Shown here: positions 36,280 to 43,632 of the stretch, piece after piece
How the letters are laid out: each line of letters opens with the position of its first letter
How positions within the stretch are numbered: position 1 is the first letter of the stretch
From: Verrucomicrobiota bacterium
GTDB taxonomy: Bacteria; Verrucomicrobiota; Verrucomicrobiia; Opitutales; Intestinicryptomonadaceae
Direction: 5' to 3'
Length of the DNA stretch: 64,000 nucleotides
Assembly: GCA_023450935.1 (NCBI GenBank)
Contig: JAEXGH010000005.1
Location: 1 to 64,000 of the forward strand
The notes under the pieces: model-generated
Told to the model about the DNA's origin: nothing
Databases searched by the model: none
The model's input: the letters and a program-made list of their open reading frames with translations, nothing else
Program-made: the position numbers and the translations under genes

Positions 36280-37001
36280 TCTGCAGTGTCCTCGTCAGAA
36301 ATTTTTACCCAAATGTAAACCGCCTTGTAAGGCGGCATATTGTTGTGCGGCTGGTCTCCGCCCGTCTCCGCCATATGGTCTGAATCGTCTGCATACCAGC
36401 CATCGCGATTAACCCCTGAATCTGCGCCGCCAGAATTCCAGTGGTCTCTCCCGAATTTTATTTCGTGCTTGTGCTTCGGCATTTCGTCAACCGTGAGCGT
36501 GTGTTCCTTTTCGCCACCCTCGCTCAAAATCTCGTAGTCGCCGCCCGCACCGATAAGGAATTTATCCTTGACCAATTCCCATTGCCCGCCGAAACGTTTC
36601 GCTGGGTCTTCGGCGTTGTGCGTAATGAAATAGTCTCCTACCTTGTAAATGCTCTTAATTACGGTGTTAATTGTCGTCTTTACCGCATCGGCGAGCTTGT
36701 CCATAGTAATCGCTCCGTCGGCAATCTGCGTCGACCCCACGCCGCTGTCTTTAATCCGAACCTTGTCACTGTTAACTTCGAGCGTCTCCCCGTCGGTATT
36801 GACTGCCAAACTTGCGCCGCCTCCACCGACAAGCCCAGCCCCCGCGTTCGACGGGTCTATGTGCGCGGGCTTTACCGCATTCGCCGCTATGTTGCGTATC
36901 AACGCCTTCTTTACGGCGTTGTTTAAGTTCACCGCCGATGCCTTGCTCTTCGGCGACCCTGGAACTTCGTTAAATTCAAAACCTGTCGTATTGTCTGCCA
37001 T
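36276..37001 (-). CDS. Tail fibre with collar-like C-terminal domain
   Basis: 241 residues. The C-terminal part, FGGQWELVKDKFLIGAG...MPKHKHEIKFG...GGDQPHNNMPPYKAVYIWVK, is the standard phage tail collar/fibre-tip layout with its HxH and GG..HNNMPPY motifs. The N-terminal half is repetitive and Ala/Asp-rich and should form the trimeric shaft. It is likely the host-recognition protein. It is short for a full fibre, so it may attach to another component, such as the 42988-43632 product. Confidence 0.8.
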   Translation of the reverse strand: MADNTTGFEFNEVPGSPKSKASAVNLNNAVKKALIRNIAANAVKPAHIDPSNAGAGLVGGGGASLAVNTDGETLEVNSDKVRIKDSGVGSTQIADGAITMDKLADAVKTTINTVIKSIYKVGDYFITHNAEDPAKRFGGQWELVKDKFLIGAGGDYEILSEGGEKEHTLTVDEMPKHKHEIKFGRDHWNSGGADSGVNRDGWYADDSDHMAETGGDQPHNNMPPYKAVYIWVKISDEDTAE

Positions 37002-37146
37002 AATAATTTACTTTCTAAGTTCGTTTGACATTGTGTTCGGTTCATAAAACTTGCGGGGCGTGAGCTTAGGGAGATGTTTGCGCGTTGGCGGAATTAACCT
37101 TGCGGTTATTCCGTCCGCGCAGACGCTCCATAAGCCGCGAACGCCC

Positions 37147-37211
37147 CCTGTTGCGAATTTTAAAGAACGGAGAATTTTCACTTTTAAAGAATGAAATTCG
37201 TTCGCAACAGG
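37147..37211. repeat. Long hairpin between fibre and capsid genes
   Basis: CCTGTTGCGAA at 37147-37157 pairs perfectly with TTCGCAACAGG at 37201-37211, with inner AT-rich pairing. It lies just past the capsid stop on the minus strand. No T-run follows, so it may stabilise or attenuate the abundant capsid transcript rather than stop it. A second imperfect GC-rich hairpin lies at about 37080-37125. Confidence 0.55.
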
Positions 37212-37231
37212 CGGCGTGCCCTACGCAAGTT

Positions 37232-38218
37232 TTATACCGAGGGCATCAACGTCTTGGTGCGCACGTCAACCAGCCAATCGGGTTCAAGCAGCTTCTGGGC
37301 GAAGTAGCCTTTCCAACCGACGGTCTGGAACTGGTCGAGCGGGTCGCTCTTGTCCGCGCCGCGAACGTGTATGAACGACGGTTTCCTCGCCGATTTGCCG
37401 CCTGCCAAGTCCACCGTGCCGAGAGCACCCTCGCCCATAAACAGAGCGTTGTAGATGCCGCCTGCGGCGTCGTAGGTATTTTCCGCGCTCGATTCCGTCC
37501 AACCTGCTGTTGTTTCCAGAATGCGAACGCCGTGAATCATACCCACTTCGTTGTTGTAGATTGCCTTGCCGCCTCTGTTGTGGACATTGAGCGTCTTCCA
37601 GTTGTCGTCCTGCATCAAGTCGTAGACCTGCTCGGGCGTCATAACGGCGACATAGTAGCCGCCCGAAAATTTCGGGGCGCGCATCTTTTTGAGGAACTGC
37701 GCAACCGCCAAAACTCGCGCGCAATTCATCGTCGTTGCGGCAGCCGCCGTTGCGGCTTTAAGCGTGGCGAAATCGGTTGCACCCGCATAGATTTTCTTTG
37801 TGGCGTTCTTGACTGCTTCCTCCGTAATGAGGTTGTCAACAAACAGCGCGCAAGCCTCTCCCATACGTTTGCATTCGATGTCGAGCTGGTTGAACAGGTC
37901 GGTTTCGCTCGCCACGTCGGAAATCTTCGCCTTGTCGCCGTATTGCTTCAACGCCACGTCGATTCCCGTGAGGTTCGTTCTCGACCAGTTGCTGTCGGGC
38001 GTGCCCTCCGTAAGTGCCTTCACGCTGTCCTTTTCGGCTTTAGCGCGCTTGAACATACGGATAGTCGTAGTGCCCTGATTCTTGGGCAAGCTGTATTTGG
38101 TGCAAAGAGGAGCCATCTGCAACATCTCCGTCACCGTCTTGAGCAGCTTGCGGTTAAAATACGTCTGCCTTGCAGTCGTATTGGTTTGGGTTGTGTTCAT
38201 TCCCGTAGGGGTAGCCAT
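37232..38218 (-). CDS. Major capsid protein, N4-gp56 family
   Basis: 328 residues. The opening TARQTYFNRKLLKTVTEMLQMAPLC... and the central GGYYVAVMTPEQVYDLMQDDNW with IYNNEVGMIHGVRILE are characteristic of the N4-gp56-family capsid proteins of short-tailed phages, which adopt the HK97 fold. It directly follows the scaffold gene, as expected, and is followed by a stable hairpin. High confidence from motif wording and context. Confidence 0.88.
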   Translation of the reverse strand: MATPTGMNTTQTNTTARQTYFNRKLLKTVTEMLQMAPLCTKYSLPKNQGTTTIRMFKRAKAEKDSVKALTEGTPDSNWSRTNLTGIDVALKQYGDKAKISDVASETDLFNQLDIECKRMGEACALFVDNLITEEAVKNATKKIYAGATDFATLKAATAAAATTMNCARVLAVAQFLKKMRAPKFSGGYYVAVMTPEQVYDLMQDDNWKTLNVHNRGGKAIYNNEVGMIHGVRILETTAGWTESSAENTYDAAGGIYNALFMGEGALGTVDLAGGKSARKPSFIHVRGADKSDPLDQFQTVGWKGYFAQKLLEPDWLVDVRTKTLMPSV

Positions 38219-38271
38219 AATAATATTTTTCCTTATTTTTTATGACTCGGAACACACCCTGCCTCTAAGCC

Positions 38272-39366
38272 TTAGTAGACTACGGGTCTTGACGAAGCGT
38301 CCGCCGATTCAGCCTCTTTTCGCAGGAATTGTTCCTGCTCTTCAAGAGTCATCGAATCGAACGACTTCGCCGCGCCTTCACGTCCACTCGCTCCCGAAGC
38401 GGGAAGTGTCATTCCTTGTCGGAGTTTTTTGATTTCCTCCTTCAAGGCTGCGTTTTCCTTTTCGAGCACGGGCACTCTAAGCGCGGTCATCTTCATCTTG
38501 GTAAGCTGTGCCGCTACATACGCGCCGTCGGGGCGAGTTCCAAAAAACTCGCGCGTGTCGGGCGCATTGAGCAGCGATTGAACCGTTTTGCCGAAGTCGC
38601 TGCTTGCGTCTTTCATCTCGGGAAATTCGTTTACCGCCCTTTCGACATTCGCATTCCACGCTACCTTAAATTGTTGAACCTGTTGGGGCGACATTCCCGC
38701 CGCACCCGCTCCGCTTCCTGCGGAAACCCCGTTAGACGCCGCATTGGGCATTTGTCTGAGCTGGTCGGCTTTGGCTCTCGCCTCGTCCGCCTTGTCGAAG
38801 TCGCCCGCCGCTTCAAAGTCTCTTGCGAGCTTGTCGAACTCCGCCGCGAGTGCCTGAGGGTTGACTGCGGGATTTTCCGCAGCTCCGCCGCCAGCCGAAG
38901 CGTTCGCGGGCGCATTTACCTTTGCCGCCTCCCACTCCGCCTTTTCGCGTAGGAATTTCGCCTTTTCCTCTTCAAGCTTCTTCCAGCTCTTGTTTCGCCT
39001 TTCGTCGTCTTTCTCGGCTTTCGACTTCGGCTTACCTTCGCCGCCGCCGTCATTGCCATTTGAAGAATCCGCACTTTGAGTGCCACCCTCGCCGTCGGAA
39101 TTGCTTTGTCCGCCGTCATCGCCGCCGTTTCCTTCATCGGATTCGCCGCCGTCGTCGCCGTCATCGCCGCCGCCATTGTCGGAGGGGTTGGTGTCATCTT
39201 CATTTCCCACGTTCTGGCCATTGGCGGGGTCGGCGTCATCTCCCGTATTTGCGTCGATTGGCGTGTTGGAATCCCCGAGTTCAACTCCGTTTGCGTCCGC
39301 GTCTGCCGCTTCCGCGCGAAGCTGCGCTTCGAGTTCTTCCAAAGTAGGTTCATTGTTTTCTGACAT
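38272..39366 (-). CDS. Capsid scaffolding protein
   Basis: 364 residues. A long acidic, low-complexity N-terminus (DDGDDGGESDEGNGGDDG-type, about 25-115) is followed by helical, coiled-coil sequence (EKAKFLREKAEWEAAK, about 130-150) and a basic C-terminal helix region with a LEKENAALKEEIKKLRQG leucine-zipper-like stretch. This composition and the position immediately upstream of the capsid gene are standard for scaffolds, which direct procapsid assembly and then leave. Confidence 0.8.
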   Translation of the reverse strand: MSENNEPTLEELEAQLRAEAADADANGVELGDSNTPIDANTGDDADPANGQNVGNEDDTNPSDNGGGDDGDDGGESDEGNGGDDGGQSNSDGEGGTQSADSSNGNDGGGEGKPKSKAEKDDERRNKSWKKLEEEKAKFLREKAEWEAAKVNAPANASAGGGAAENPAVNPQALAAEFDKLARDFEAAGDFDKADEARAKADQLRQMPNAASNGVSAGSGAGAAGMSPQQVQQFKVAWNANVERAVNEFPEMKDASSDFGKTVQSLLNAPDTREFFGTRPDGAYVAAQLTKMKMTALRVPVLEKENAALKEEIKKLRQGMTLPASGASGREGAAKSFDSMTLEEQEQFLRKEAESADASSRPVVY

Positions 39367-39383
39367 CGTTTGTTTCTTTCTTT

Positions 39384-39749
39384 TTATTGGTCGAGTTTGT
39401 CTGCGAGCTCTTCAAGTCCGACCTCCCCTGAATCGCTCGAATCGCTGTTTGCGTCCAGCTGACGAAAATCCAAAATGCTGTCTATCGCCGCACCGAAACC
39501 GACTGCGTAGCCTTGCCAAAAGTCCCCCTTTTGCAGTCTGTGCGCTGAGTTTGAAGCCACCGCATACTTTTGCGAAATCAAGAAATCGCATAACTGCTTG
39601 CCCACTTTCGTTTGCAGAAAGTCCGATACAATCTTGTAGCCTTCCGCCGTCCATTCCTTGTCGCTGATGGTATATACAACCTTTTTTACAACCACATTTT
39701 CGGTCTTTATTCCGAATAGGCGCGCTATGAATTTTTTGAGTCCGCTCAT
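39384..39749 (-). CDS. Hypothetical protein next to scaffold
   Basis: 121 residues, with an amphipathic N-terminus (LKKFIARLFGI), a central helical domain and an acidic C-terminal tail (SDSSDSGEVGLEELADKLDQ). No family is recognised. It overlaps the upstream gene by an ATGA. It may be a virion assembly or lysis-associated component. Confidence 0.55.
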   Translation of the reverse strand: MSGLKKFIARLFGIKTENVVVKKVVYTISDKEWTAEGYKIVSDFLQTKVGKQLCDFLISQKYAVASNSAHRLQKGDFWQGYAVGFGAAIDSILDFRQLDANSDSSDSGEVGLEELADKLDQ

Positions 39750-40042
39750 CTGAAAAGTCCTATGATTTTGTCGATTGTAAGCGTCGCTCCGCCCGCCGAA
39801 AGAGCGGCAATCACAGTCAGTTTCACGAACGACACTTCAAGCTTCTTTATGCGCACTTCGTGGTCGTCAACGCGCTTTGCCGTGTTATCGATACGCTGTG
39901 CGCGTTCCGCCGAAAGAAGCCTGTGGTCGTCCAGCGTCTTCTTGATTTCCTTTGTAGTTTCTTTCACCTCATCGATACTTCGACAGAGGTTTTTTACGTC
40001 CGCCTGCAAACGCCCTATCTGTGTCATTTCGCTGTCGCCCAT
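39746..40042 (-). CDS. Coiled-coil protein with C-terminal membrane helix (holin-like, XhlA style)
   Basis: 98 residues from the ATG at 40042, which shares a base with the previous stop. A long heptad-rich helix (DVKNLCRSIDEVKETTKEIKK through VRIKKLEVSFVKL) leads into a single C-terminal membrane segment (LTVIAALSAGGATLTIDKIIGLF). Hemolysin XhlA-like holin partners have this layout. It lies in a run of small membrane genes that look like a lysis cassette. Confidence 0.65.
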   Translation of the reverse strand: MGDSEMTQIGRLQADVKNLCRSIDEVKETTKEIKKTLDDHRLLSAERAQRIDNTAKRVDDHEVRIKKLEVSFVKLTVIAALSAGGATLTIDKIIGLFR

Positions 40043-40236
40043 TACCGCCTCTCGATTTCCAATTCCAACTCGTTGATTGTCTTCAATGCGTCTCTGCACC
40101 ATTCGGGAGCGGCAACGCGGGCGGTTTCGAAGTCCGCGCGGTTGATGAGCCGCTTGGCGTTGTCGTATCGCGCGTGCGTAATACACCCGCCGAGCAATAC
40201 TGCCACGGCGCAAACGCTAATCAGCCTCGCAATCAT
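40042..40236 (-). CDS. Small lipoprotein, candidate outer-membrane spanin
   Basis: 64 residues. An N-terminal signal sequence (MIARLISVCAVAVLLGGC) ends in the lipobox LLGGC, so Cys18 should be lipidated. The rest is a short, charged helix. Size, lipobox and placement among lysis-like genes fit an o-spanin of a phage of Gram-negative bacteria. It overlaps the upstream small gene by 20 bases, as Rz1-type genes often overlap their partners. Confidence 0.65.
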   Translation of the reverse strand: MIARLISVCAVAVLLGGCITHARYDNAKRLINRADFETARVAAPEWCRDALKTINELELEIERR

Positions 40237-40411
40237 TGCCCACTCCCTTGTCAATGGACGCGTCAACGGCCGCGTCCTTTTTCTGTTTGCGTTCAATGGC
40301 TTCGGCGACATTCGCTGCCGCCGCCATATCGAGGGCACATTCCACAAGTTCTGTGAGCTTCGGGAACGCCCTGAACACAGCCGCAAGCAGTTGAATTATC
40401 GCTGAAACCAT
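40217..40411 (-). CDS. Small protein of the lysis cluster, possible inner spanin partner
   Basis: 64 residues: a hydrophobic/amphipathic N-terminus (SAIIQLLAAVFRAF), then a charged helical tail (EAIERKQKKDAAVDASIDK). The gene overlaps the lipoprotein gene. It could be an Rz-like inner-membrane spanin or a second holin component; the membrane segment is weak, so the role remains open. Confidence 0.5.
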   Translation of the reverse strand: MVSAIIQLLAAVFRAFPKLTELVECALDMAAAANVAEAIERKQKKDAAVDASIDKGVGNDCEAD

Positions 40412-40417
40412 AACTTT

Positions 40418-40609
40418 CTACGCTCCGAAGAATCCCTTGATGATGGAAACCACGCCGTCAACCCAGTTGGTCGAGCCTTGCAAAATGCCGCCGAGCACAA
40501 CCAGAGCCGCGCCTATTACCGCGCCTTTTTTCGTCAAAAACGCGCCGAGCGATTCCTTCCAAGTCTTCTTTGTTTCGGTTTGTGTTAAGTCTACTTTTTC
40601 GTCTGCCAT
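40418..40609 (-). CDS. Holin-like small membrane protein
   Basis: 63 residues. A charged N-terminus, then LTKKGAVIGAALVVLGGILQGS as one clear membrane helix, and a second amphipathic stretch (WVDGVVSIIKGFFGA). Size and layout suit a small holin or pinholin. It begins the cluster of small membrane genes running to 39746. Confidence 0.65.
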   Translation of the reverse strand: MADEKVDLTQTETKKTWKESLGAFLTKKGAVIGAALVVLGGILQGSTNWVDGVVSIIKGFFGA

Positions 40610-40622
40610 AGTTCAGCCTTTC

Positions 40623-41351
40623 TTACTTTCCCAAAATTTTGCTGTCCACCAACCGCGCCGTGATGATGGAATTCACCGCCTTTGCCTGCGCCATATACTT
40701 GCTTTCAAAAAGCTTTTTCTTGGCGAGTGCGTTGATGATTTCGGTAATTTTTGCCTTCGCCGCCGTCGCGTCGGACATATCCAAGATGCCGTCGAAGACA
40801 CAGGAGAAGTAGATTTCAGGGCTCTGCAATCCCTCCTCAAGCGAAAGCGATTTGATGTAGTCAAAATCCTGCACCGACTTCGCCAGATTGCAGACCACAT
40901 ACGCGGGAAGTTTTACGCCGTCCACCACAAATCCCGCCGCTTTGAGCTCTTCGTAGAAATTGGGGTTGTCTACGCCGAACGCTTCCACACAGCTGCTCGG
41001 GCACGTCAACAACGCGGTGCGCTTGGGCGTGCCTGCGAACTTGTCCGTGTGCGCAAGCAGATACTGCGTGTAGAGCCTGCGCATACTTTCGTTTTCCTTT
41101 TTCGACTCGAGCGTCATCGAAGCATTGGGAGCTTCGTTGCTATTGAACTTGCCCGCGTTGGTATTCTTCCACGCCTCGAAGAGCGTTGCTACGTCGGAGG
41201 CGTTGTCCTGATAGACCTTTACGGCGGCGTCCCATTCGGTGTTGCCAGCCTTTTCAGAGGCGTCGAATTCCGCCGCAAGCTCGGCAGAGGTCTTGGCATT
41301 CGCGGCAACTGCAAACGCAATTACAGATACAAGTGTGATTATCTTTTTCAT
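40623..41351 (-). CDS. Secreted protein of unknown function, phage-encoded
   Basis: 242 residues with a clear signal peptide (MKKIITLVSVIAFAVAANA, cleavage after ANA). The mature part is helical and contains three cysteines. No family is recognised. It is one of three consecutive genes for exported proteins between the tail/portal block and the lysis cluster, which is unusual for a phage late operon. It may be delivered to the periplasm during lysogeny or lysis. Confidence 0.65.
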   Translation of the reverse strand: MKKIITLVSVIAFAVAANAKTSAELAAEFDASEKAGNTEWDAAVKVYQDNASDVATLFEAWKNTNAGKFNSNEAPNASMTLESKKENESMRRLYTQYLLAHTDKFAGTPKRTALLTCPSSCVEAFGVDNPNFYEELKAAGFVVDGVKLPAYVVCNLAKSVQDFDYIKSLSLEEGLQSPEIYFSCVFDGILDMSDATAAKAKITEIINALAKKKLFESKYMAQAKAVNSIITARLVDSKILGK

Positions 41352-41352
41352 T

Positions 41353-41643
41353 TTAGTTTTTTCCTTTTGGTTGAGTTAAATTGTTGATGGATTCAATTAC
41401 ATTGAATTTTTCTATGTTTCCTTTTGCGGCGTCGGCGTCGTTCCAGAGATACCAGATGAACGTATTGCGCCCCGCCAAACGCGAACGTTGCAGCGGCGCG
41501 GAAAAGTCCAGCTGATGAAGCCTCAAACCGCAGTAGCGCGAGTATTCGTCAACCTGCGCTAAAAGCGTGTCGTCGAACTCCTCTGCAAAAACGGATTGAA
41601 GCATTAAGAATGAAGAAATAAGAATCGTTATCAGTTTTTTCAT
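41353..41643 (-). CDS. Small secreted protein of unknown function
   Basis: 96 residues from the ATG at 41643; upstream codons in the same frame belong to sequence inside the neighbouring gene and look random. The signal peptide MKKLITILISSFLMLQSVFA is followed by a short mature region (EYSRYCGLRLHQL, NTFIWYLWNDAD). No family is recognised. It lies between two other exported-protein genes. Confidence 0.6.
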   Translation of the reverse strand: MKKLITILISSFLMLQSVFAEEFDDTLLAQVDEYSRYCGLRLHQLDFSAPLQRSRLAGRNTFIWYLWNDADAAKGNIEKFNVIESINNLTQPKGKN

Positions 41644-41648
41644 AAGAA

Positions 41649-42785
41649 TTACTCCTCTAAATAAGTTCTGAACTTCGGCATACGGAAAATTTCTCCCTTG
41701 ATAAACGGGCCCGAAATACTCAACGTCGAAGACCCTCCGTCCAACGCCAAGTAGAACTTGCGCGCGCTTGTTGCGATATTGCTGTTCTCGGGTTTTGTCC
41801 ACAACACAGTGCCTTTGCCTGTGCCGCTCGTTATGGTTATCGTTCGCGCTGCGGTTGACCTGGGAAACCAAGTCACCGTGTCGGACTCGAATTCCAACAC
41901 AAGACGTCTGTTTGATTGTTTGCTGAAGTCTGTCCCGTAACGGAAATTCAACTTATAGTCATACGGACAGGCGTCGCCTGCCACAAAATTAAGCTGGTCT
42001 TTTTGGTAATACAGTAGACAGTTGTCGCCGTTTTCGGTGTGTTGGTAGATACCTACCTGCGTCTGACTGTCAAACTGGCCCACAAACGCGTTATTTTGCG
42101 GAATGTAGTTCGGCACTTGGTGCATCTCTCCGTAGCGTTCAACTCGGACAGGACGCCATACTTTTTTGCCGTTGTAAAGTTCGCCCTGCATCGGAGTTTG
42201 CCGCCACGCCAAAACGGTTACGTCTGGGTGCGTGAGCACTTCGCGAACGGAAAGGTTTTGATTGCCCAAATAAATCTTCTTTTCAAGGTTCGGATATACC
42301 CACACGCCTGTAATCGGCACGTTTTTATCGGCGTCGTAGCCTATGCAAGAGTAGAAGTCGGTGAACTCGTAGATACCGCCATAACAACTCGAACCGCCGT
42401 AGACCGTCCTATACCATACCCGAATCTCCTTGTCGGTAAGATATGAGTGCATTTGTGCCACCTGCGAATTGTTCAGTGCAATCGTAGACGTGAAATAGAT
42501 GATTTCATTCGTGCGGTTATCGATTGCCTTTATCTCGCAATCAGTCCAGTAGTAAGTGTTGTAGCTGCCGTCGAGATTTTTATTAGAAACGTCTACCGTC
42601 GGCGTCATATCCACATACAGGCGTATGTCGCGGTCGAAGCACTTGACATTCTTTTCGTGGAACTCCGCTTTGCTCGGCACAAGCAACGCGCCCGAATCGT
42701 CGGTCATTACAGTGTATGATTCTCCTTCGGCAAATGCCGAAACCGACGCCACACACGCCGCCAAAAACAGTAAAATCTTCTGCAT
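41649..42785 (-). CDS. Larger secreted beta-rich protein of unknown function
   Basis: 378 residues with a signal peptide (MQKILLFLAACVASVSAFA). The mature part is rich in beta-type sequence and in Tyr/Trp, with several cysteines, and could be a binding or adhesin-like protein. It carries no known motif. Being part of the phage late transcript, it may be displayed at or released to the cell surface. Confidence 0.6.
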   Translation of the reverse strand: MQKILLFLAACVASVSAFAEGESYTVMTDDSGALLVPSKAEFHEKNVKCFDRDIRLYVDMTPTVDVSNKNLDGSYNTYYWTDCEIKAIDNRTNEIIYFTSTIALNNSQVAQMHSYLTDKEIRVWYRTVYGGSSCYGGIYEFTDFYSCIGYDADKNVPITGVWVYPNLEKKIYLGNQNLSVREVLTHPDVTVLAWRQTPMQGELYNGKKVWRPVRVERYGEMHQVPNYIPQNNAFVGQFDSQTQVGIYQHTENGDNCLLYYQKDQLNFVAGDACPYDYKLNFRYGTDFSKQSNRRLVLEFESDTVTWFPRSTAARTITITSGTGKGTVLWTKPENSNIATSARKFYLALDGGSSTLSISGPFIKGEIFRMPKFRTYLEE

Positions 42786-42998
42786 TTACTTCCCCTTTCT
42801 CTTCGCTTTAATCGCGGCGGTATTGTTTTTTACTACCCCTTCAAGCTCGATTGTTTCGCCGTCGGAGGCATTAAGCTCTACCGTGTCGGTTTTTACCGTG
42901 TCTGCGTGGACAGTTTTGCGCCCGTCAAGCCTGTTGAAAAACGCCTGAAATTCGGGCGGAACTCCCGCCGATACCTCTTCTGTGTTGTTATTGTTCAT
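42786..42998 (-). CDS. Small hypothetical phage protein
   Basis: 70 residues, hydrophilic, with KTVHADTVKTDTVELNASDGETIEL, a pattern like the repeating beta strands of phage fibre shafts. It overlaps the upstream fibre-like gene by 11 bases. Possibly a small fibre-associated or chaperone-like protein. Confidence 0.45.
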   Translation of the reverse strand: MNNNNTEEVSAGVPPEFQAFFNRLDGRKTVHADTVKTDTVELNASDGETIELEGVVKNNTAAIKAKRKGK

Positions 42999-43632
42999 TG
43001 ACTATCTCTCCGTAAAATTGCACTACGCCGTTTTTTATGCGGCATTTGAGCGCGACCAACTCCCCGCTGTCGGCTCTGATAAATTTCTGCGATTCCGTCG
43101 TATTGCCGATAAAAGTCTTTAAAAATACCTCATCGAGCTTCCATTCCTGCGTCGTTGCGCCGTTGTAATCCGCGCCAATCAAACCGCTGCCCGCCTTTAT
43201 CGTGGCAAGCTGCCCGCCGTCCGCCGTAACGATTTTGTTCGCCTTTATAAAGTTTGAAGGCTCGGAGATTTCGCCGTTTGCGTTTACACTTACTGCGCGA
43301 TATTCCGCGCCGCCTATTACCCACTTTAAAACCGCCCCCGAAGACGAAACAAAATTGAGAGAAACCCACTTGTTAGCGTCGGCATTGAAGAACTGAATCT
43401 CTCCGTCCTTAAATCTGTATTTGGCATTTTCGGGCGCGGTGAACGCCGCCAAATCCTCGTCGGAAGCAAACTTTACAGCCTCAATGCCGTCTACGCCGTC
43501 GTGCAGAATGCGCGCAAGCTCGGCAAACGTCATCACCCTGTCCGTGTCGTTTGCCACAACAAACTTGTCCGTCGATAAAAGCGGATTGTTTGCGTCAACC
43601 GCCGCGTTGTCCATTAAGCGTTTACCAGCCAT
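42988..43632 (-). CDS. Fibre-like structural protein
   Basis: 214 residues. The N-terminus (MAGKRLMDNAAVDANNPLLSTDKFVV) resembles the virion-anchoring starts of tail fibres, followed by beta-rich segments. It sits directly after the portal gene, sharing a base with its start. Probably a fibre or head-fibre component; no named domain. Confidence 0.5.
   Translation of the reverse strand: MAGKRLMDNAAVDANNPLLSTDKFVVANDTDRVMTFAELARILHDGVDGIEAVKFASDEDLAAFTAPENAKYRFKDGEIQFFNADANKWVSLNFVSSSGAVLKWVIGGAEYRAVSVNANGEISEPSNFIKANKIVTADGGQLATIKAGSGLIGADYNGATTQEWKLDEVFLKTFIGNTTESQKFIRADSGELVALKCRIKNGVVQFYGEIVNEQ

Noticed and set aside
37085..38245. 386-codon plus-strand frame
   Set aside because: Antisense to the capsid gene, whose identity is clear.
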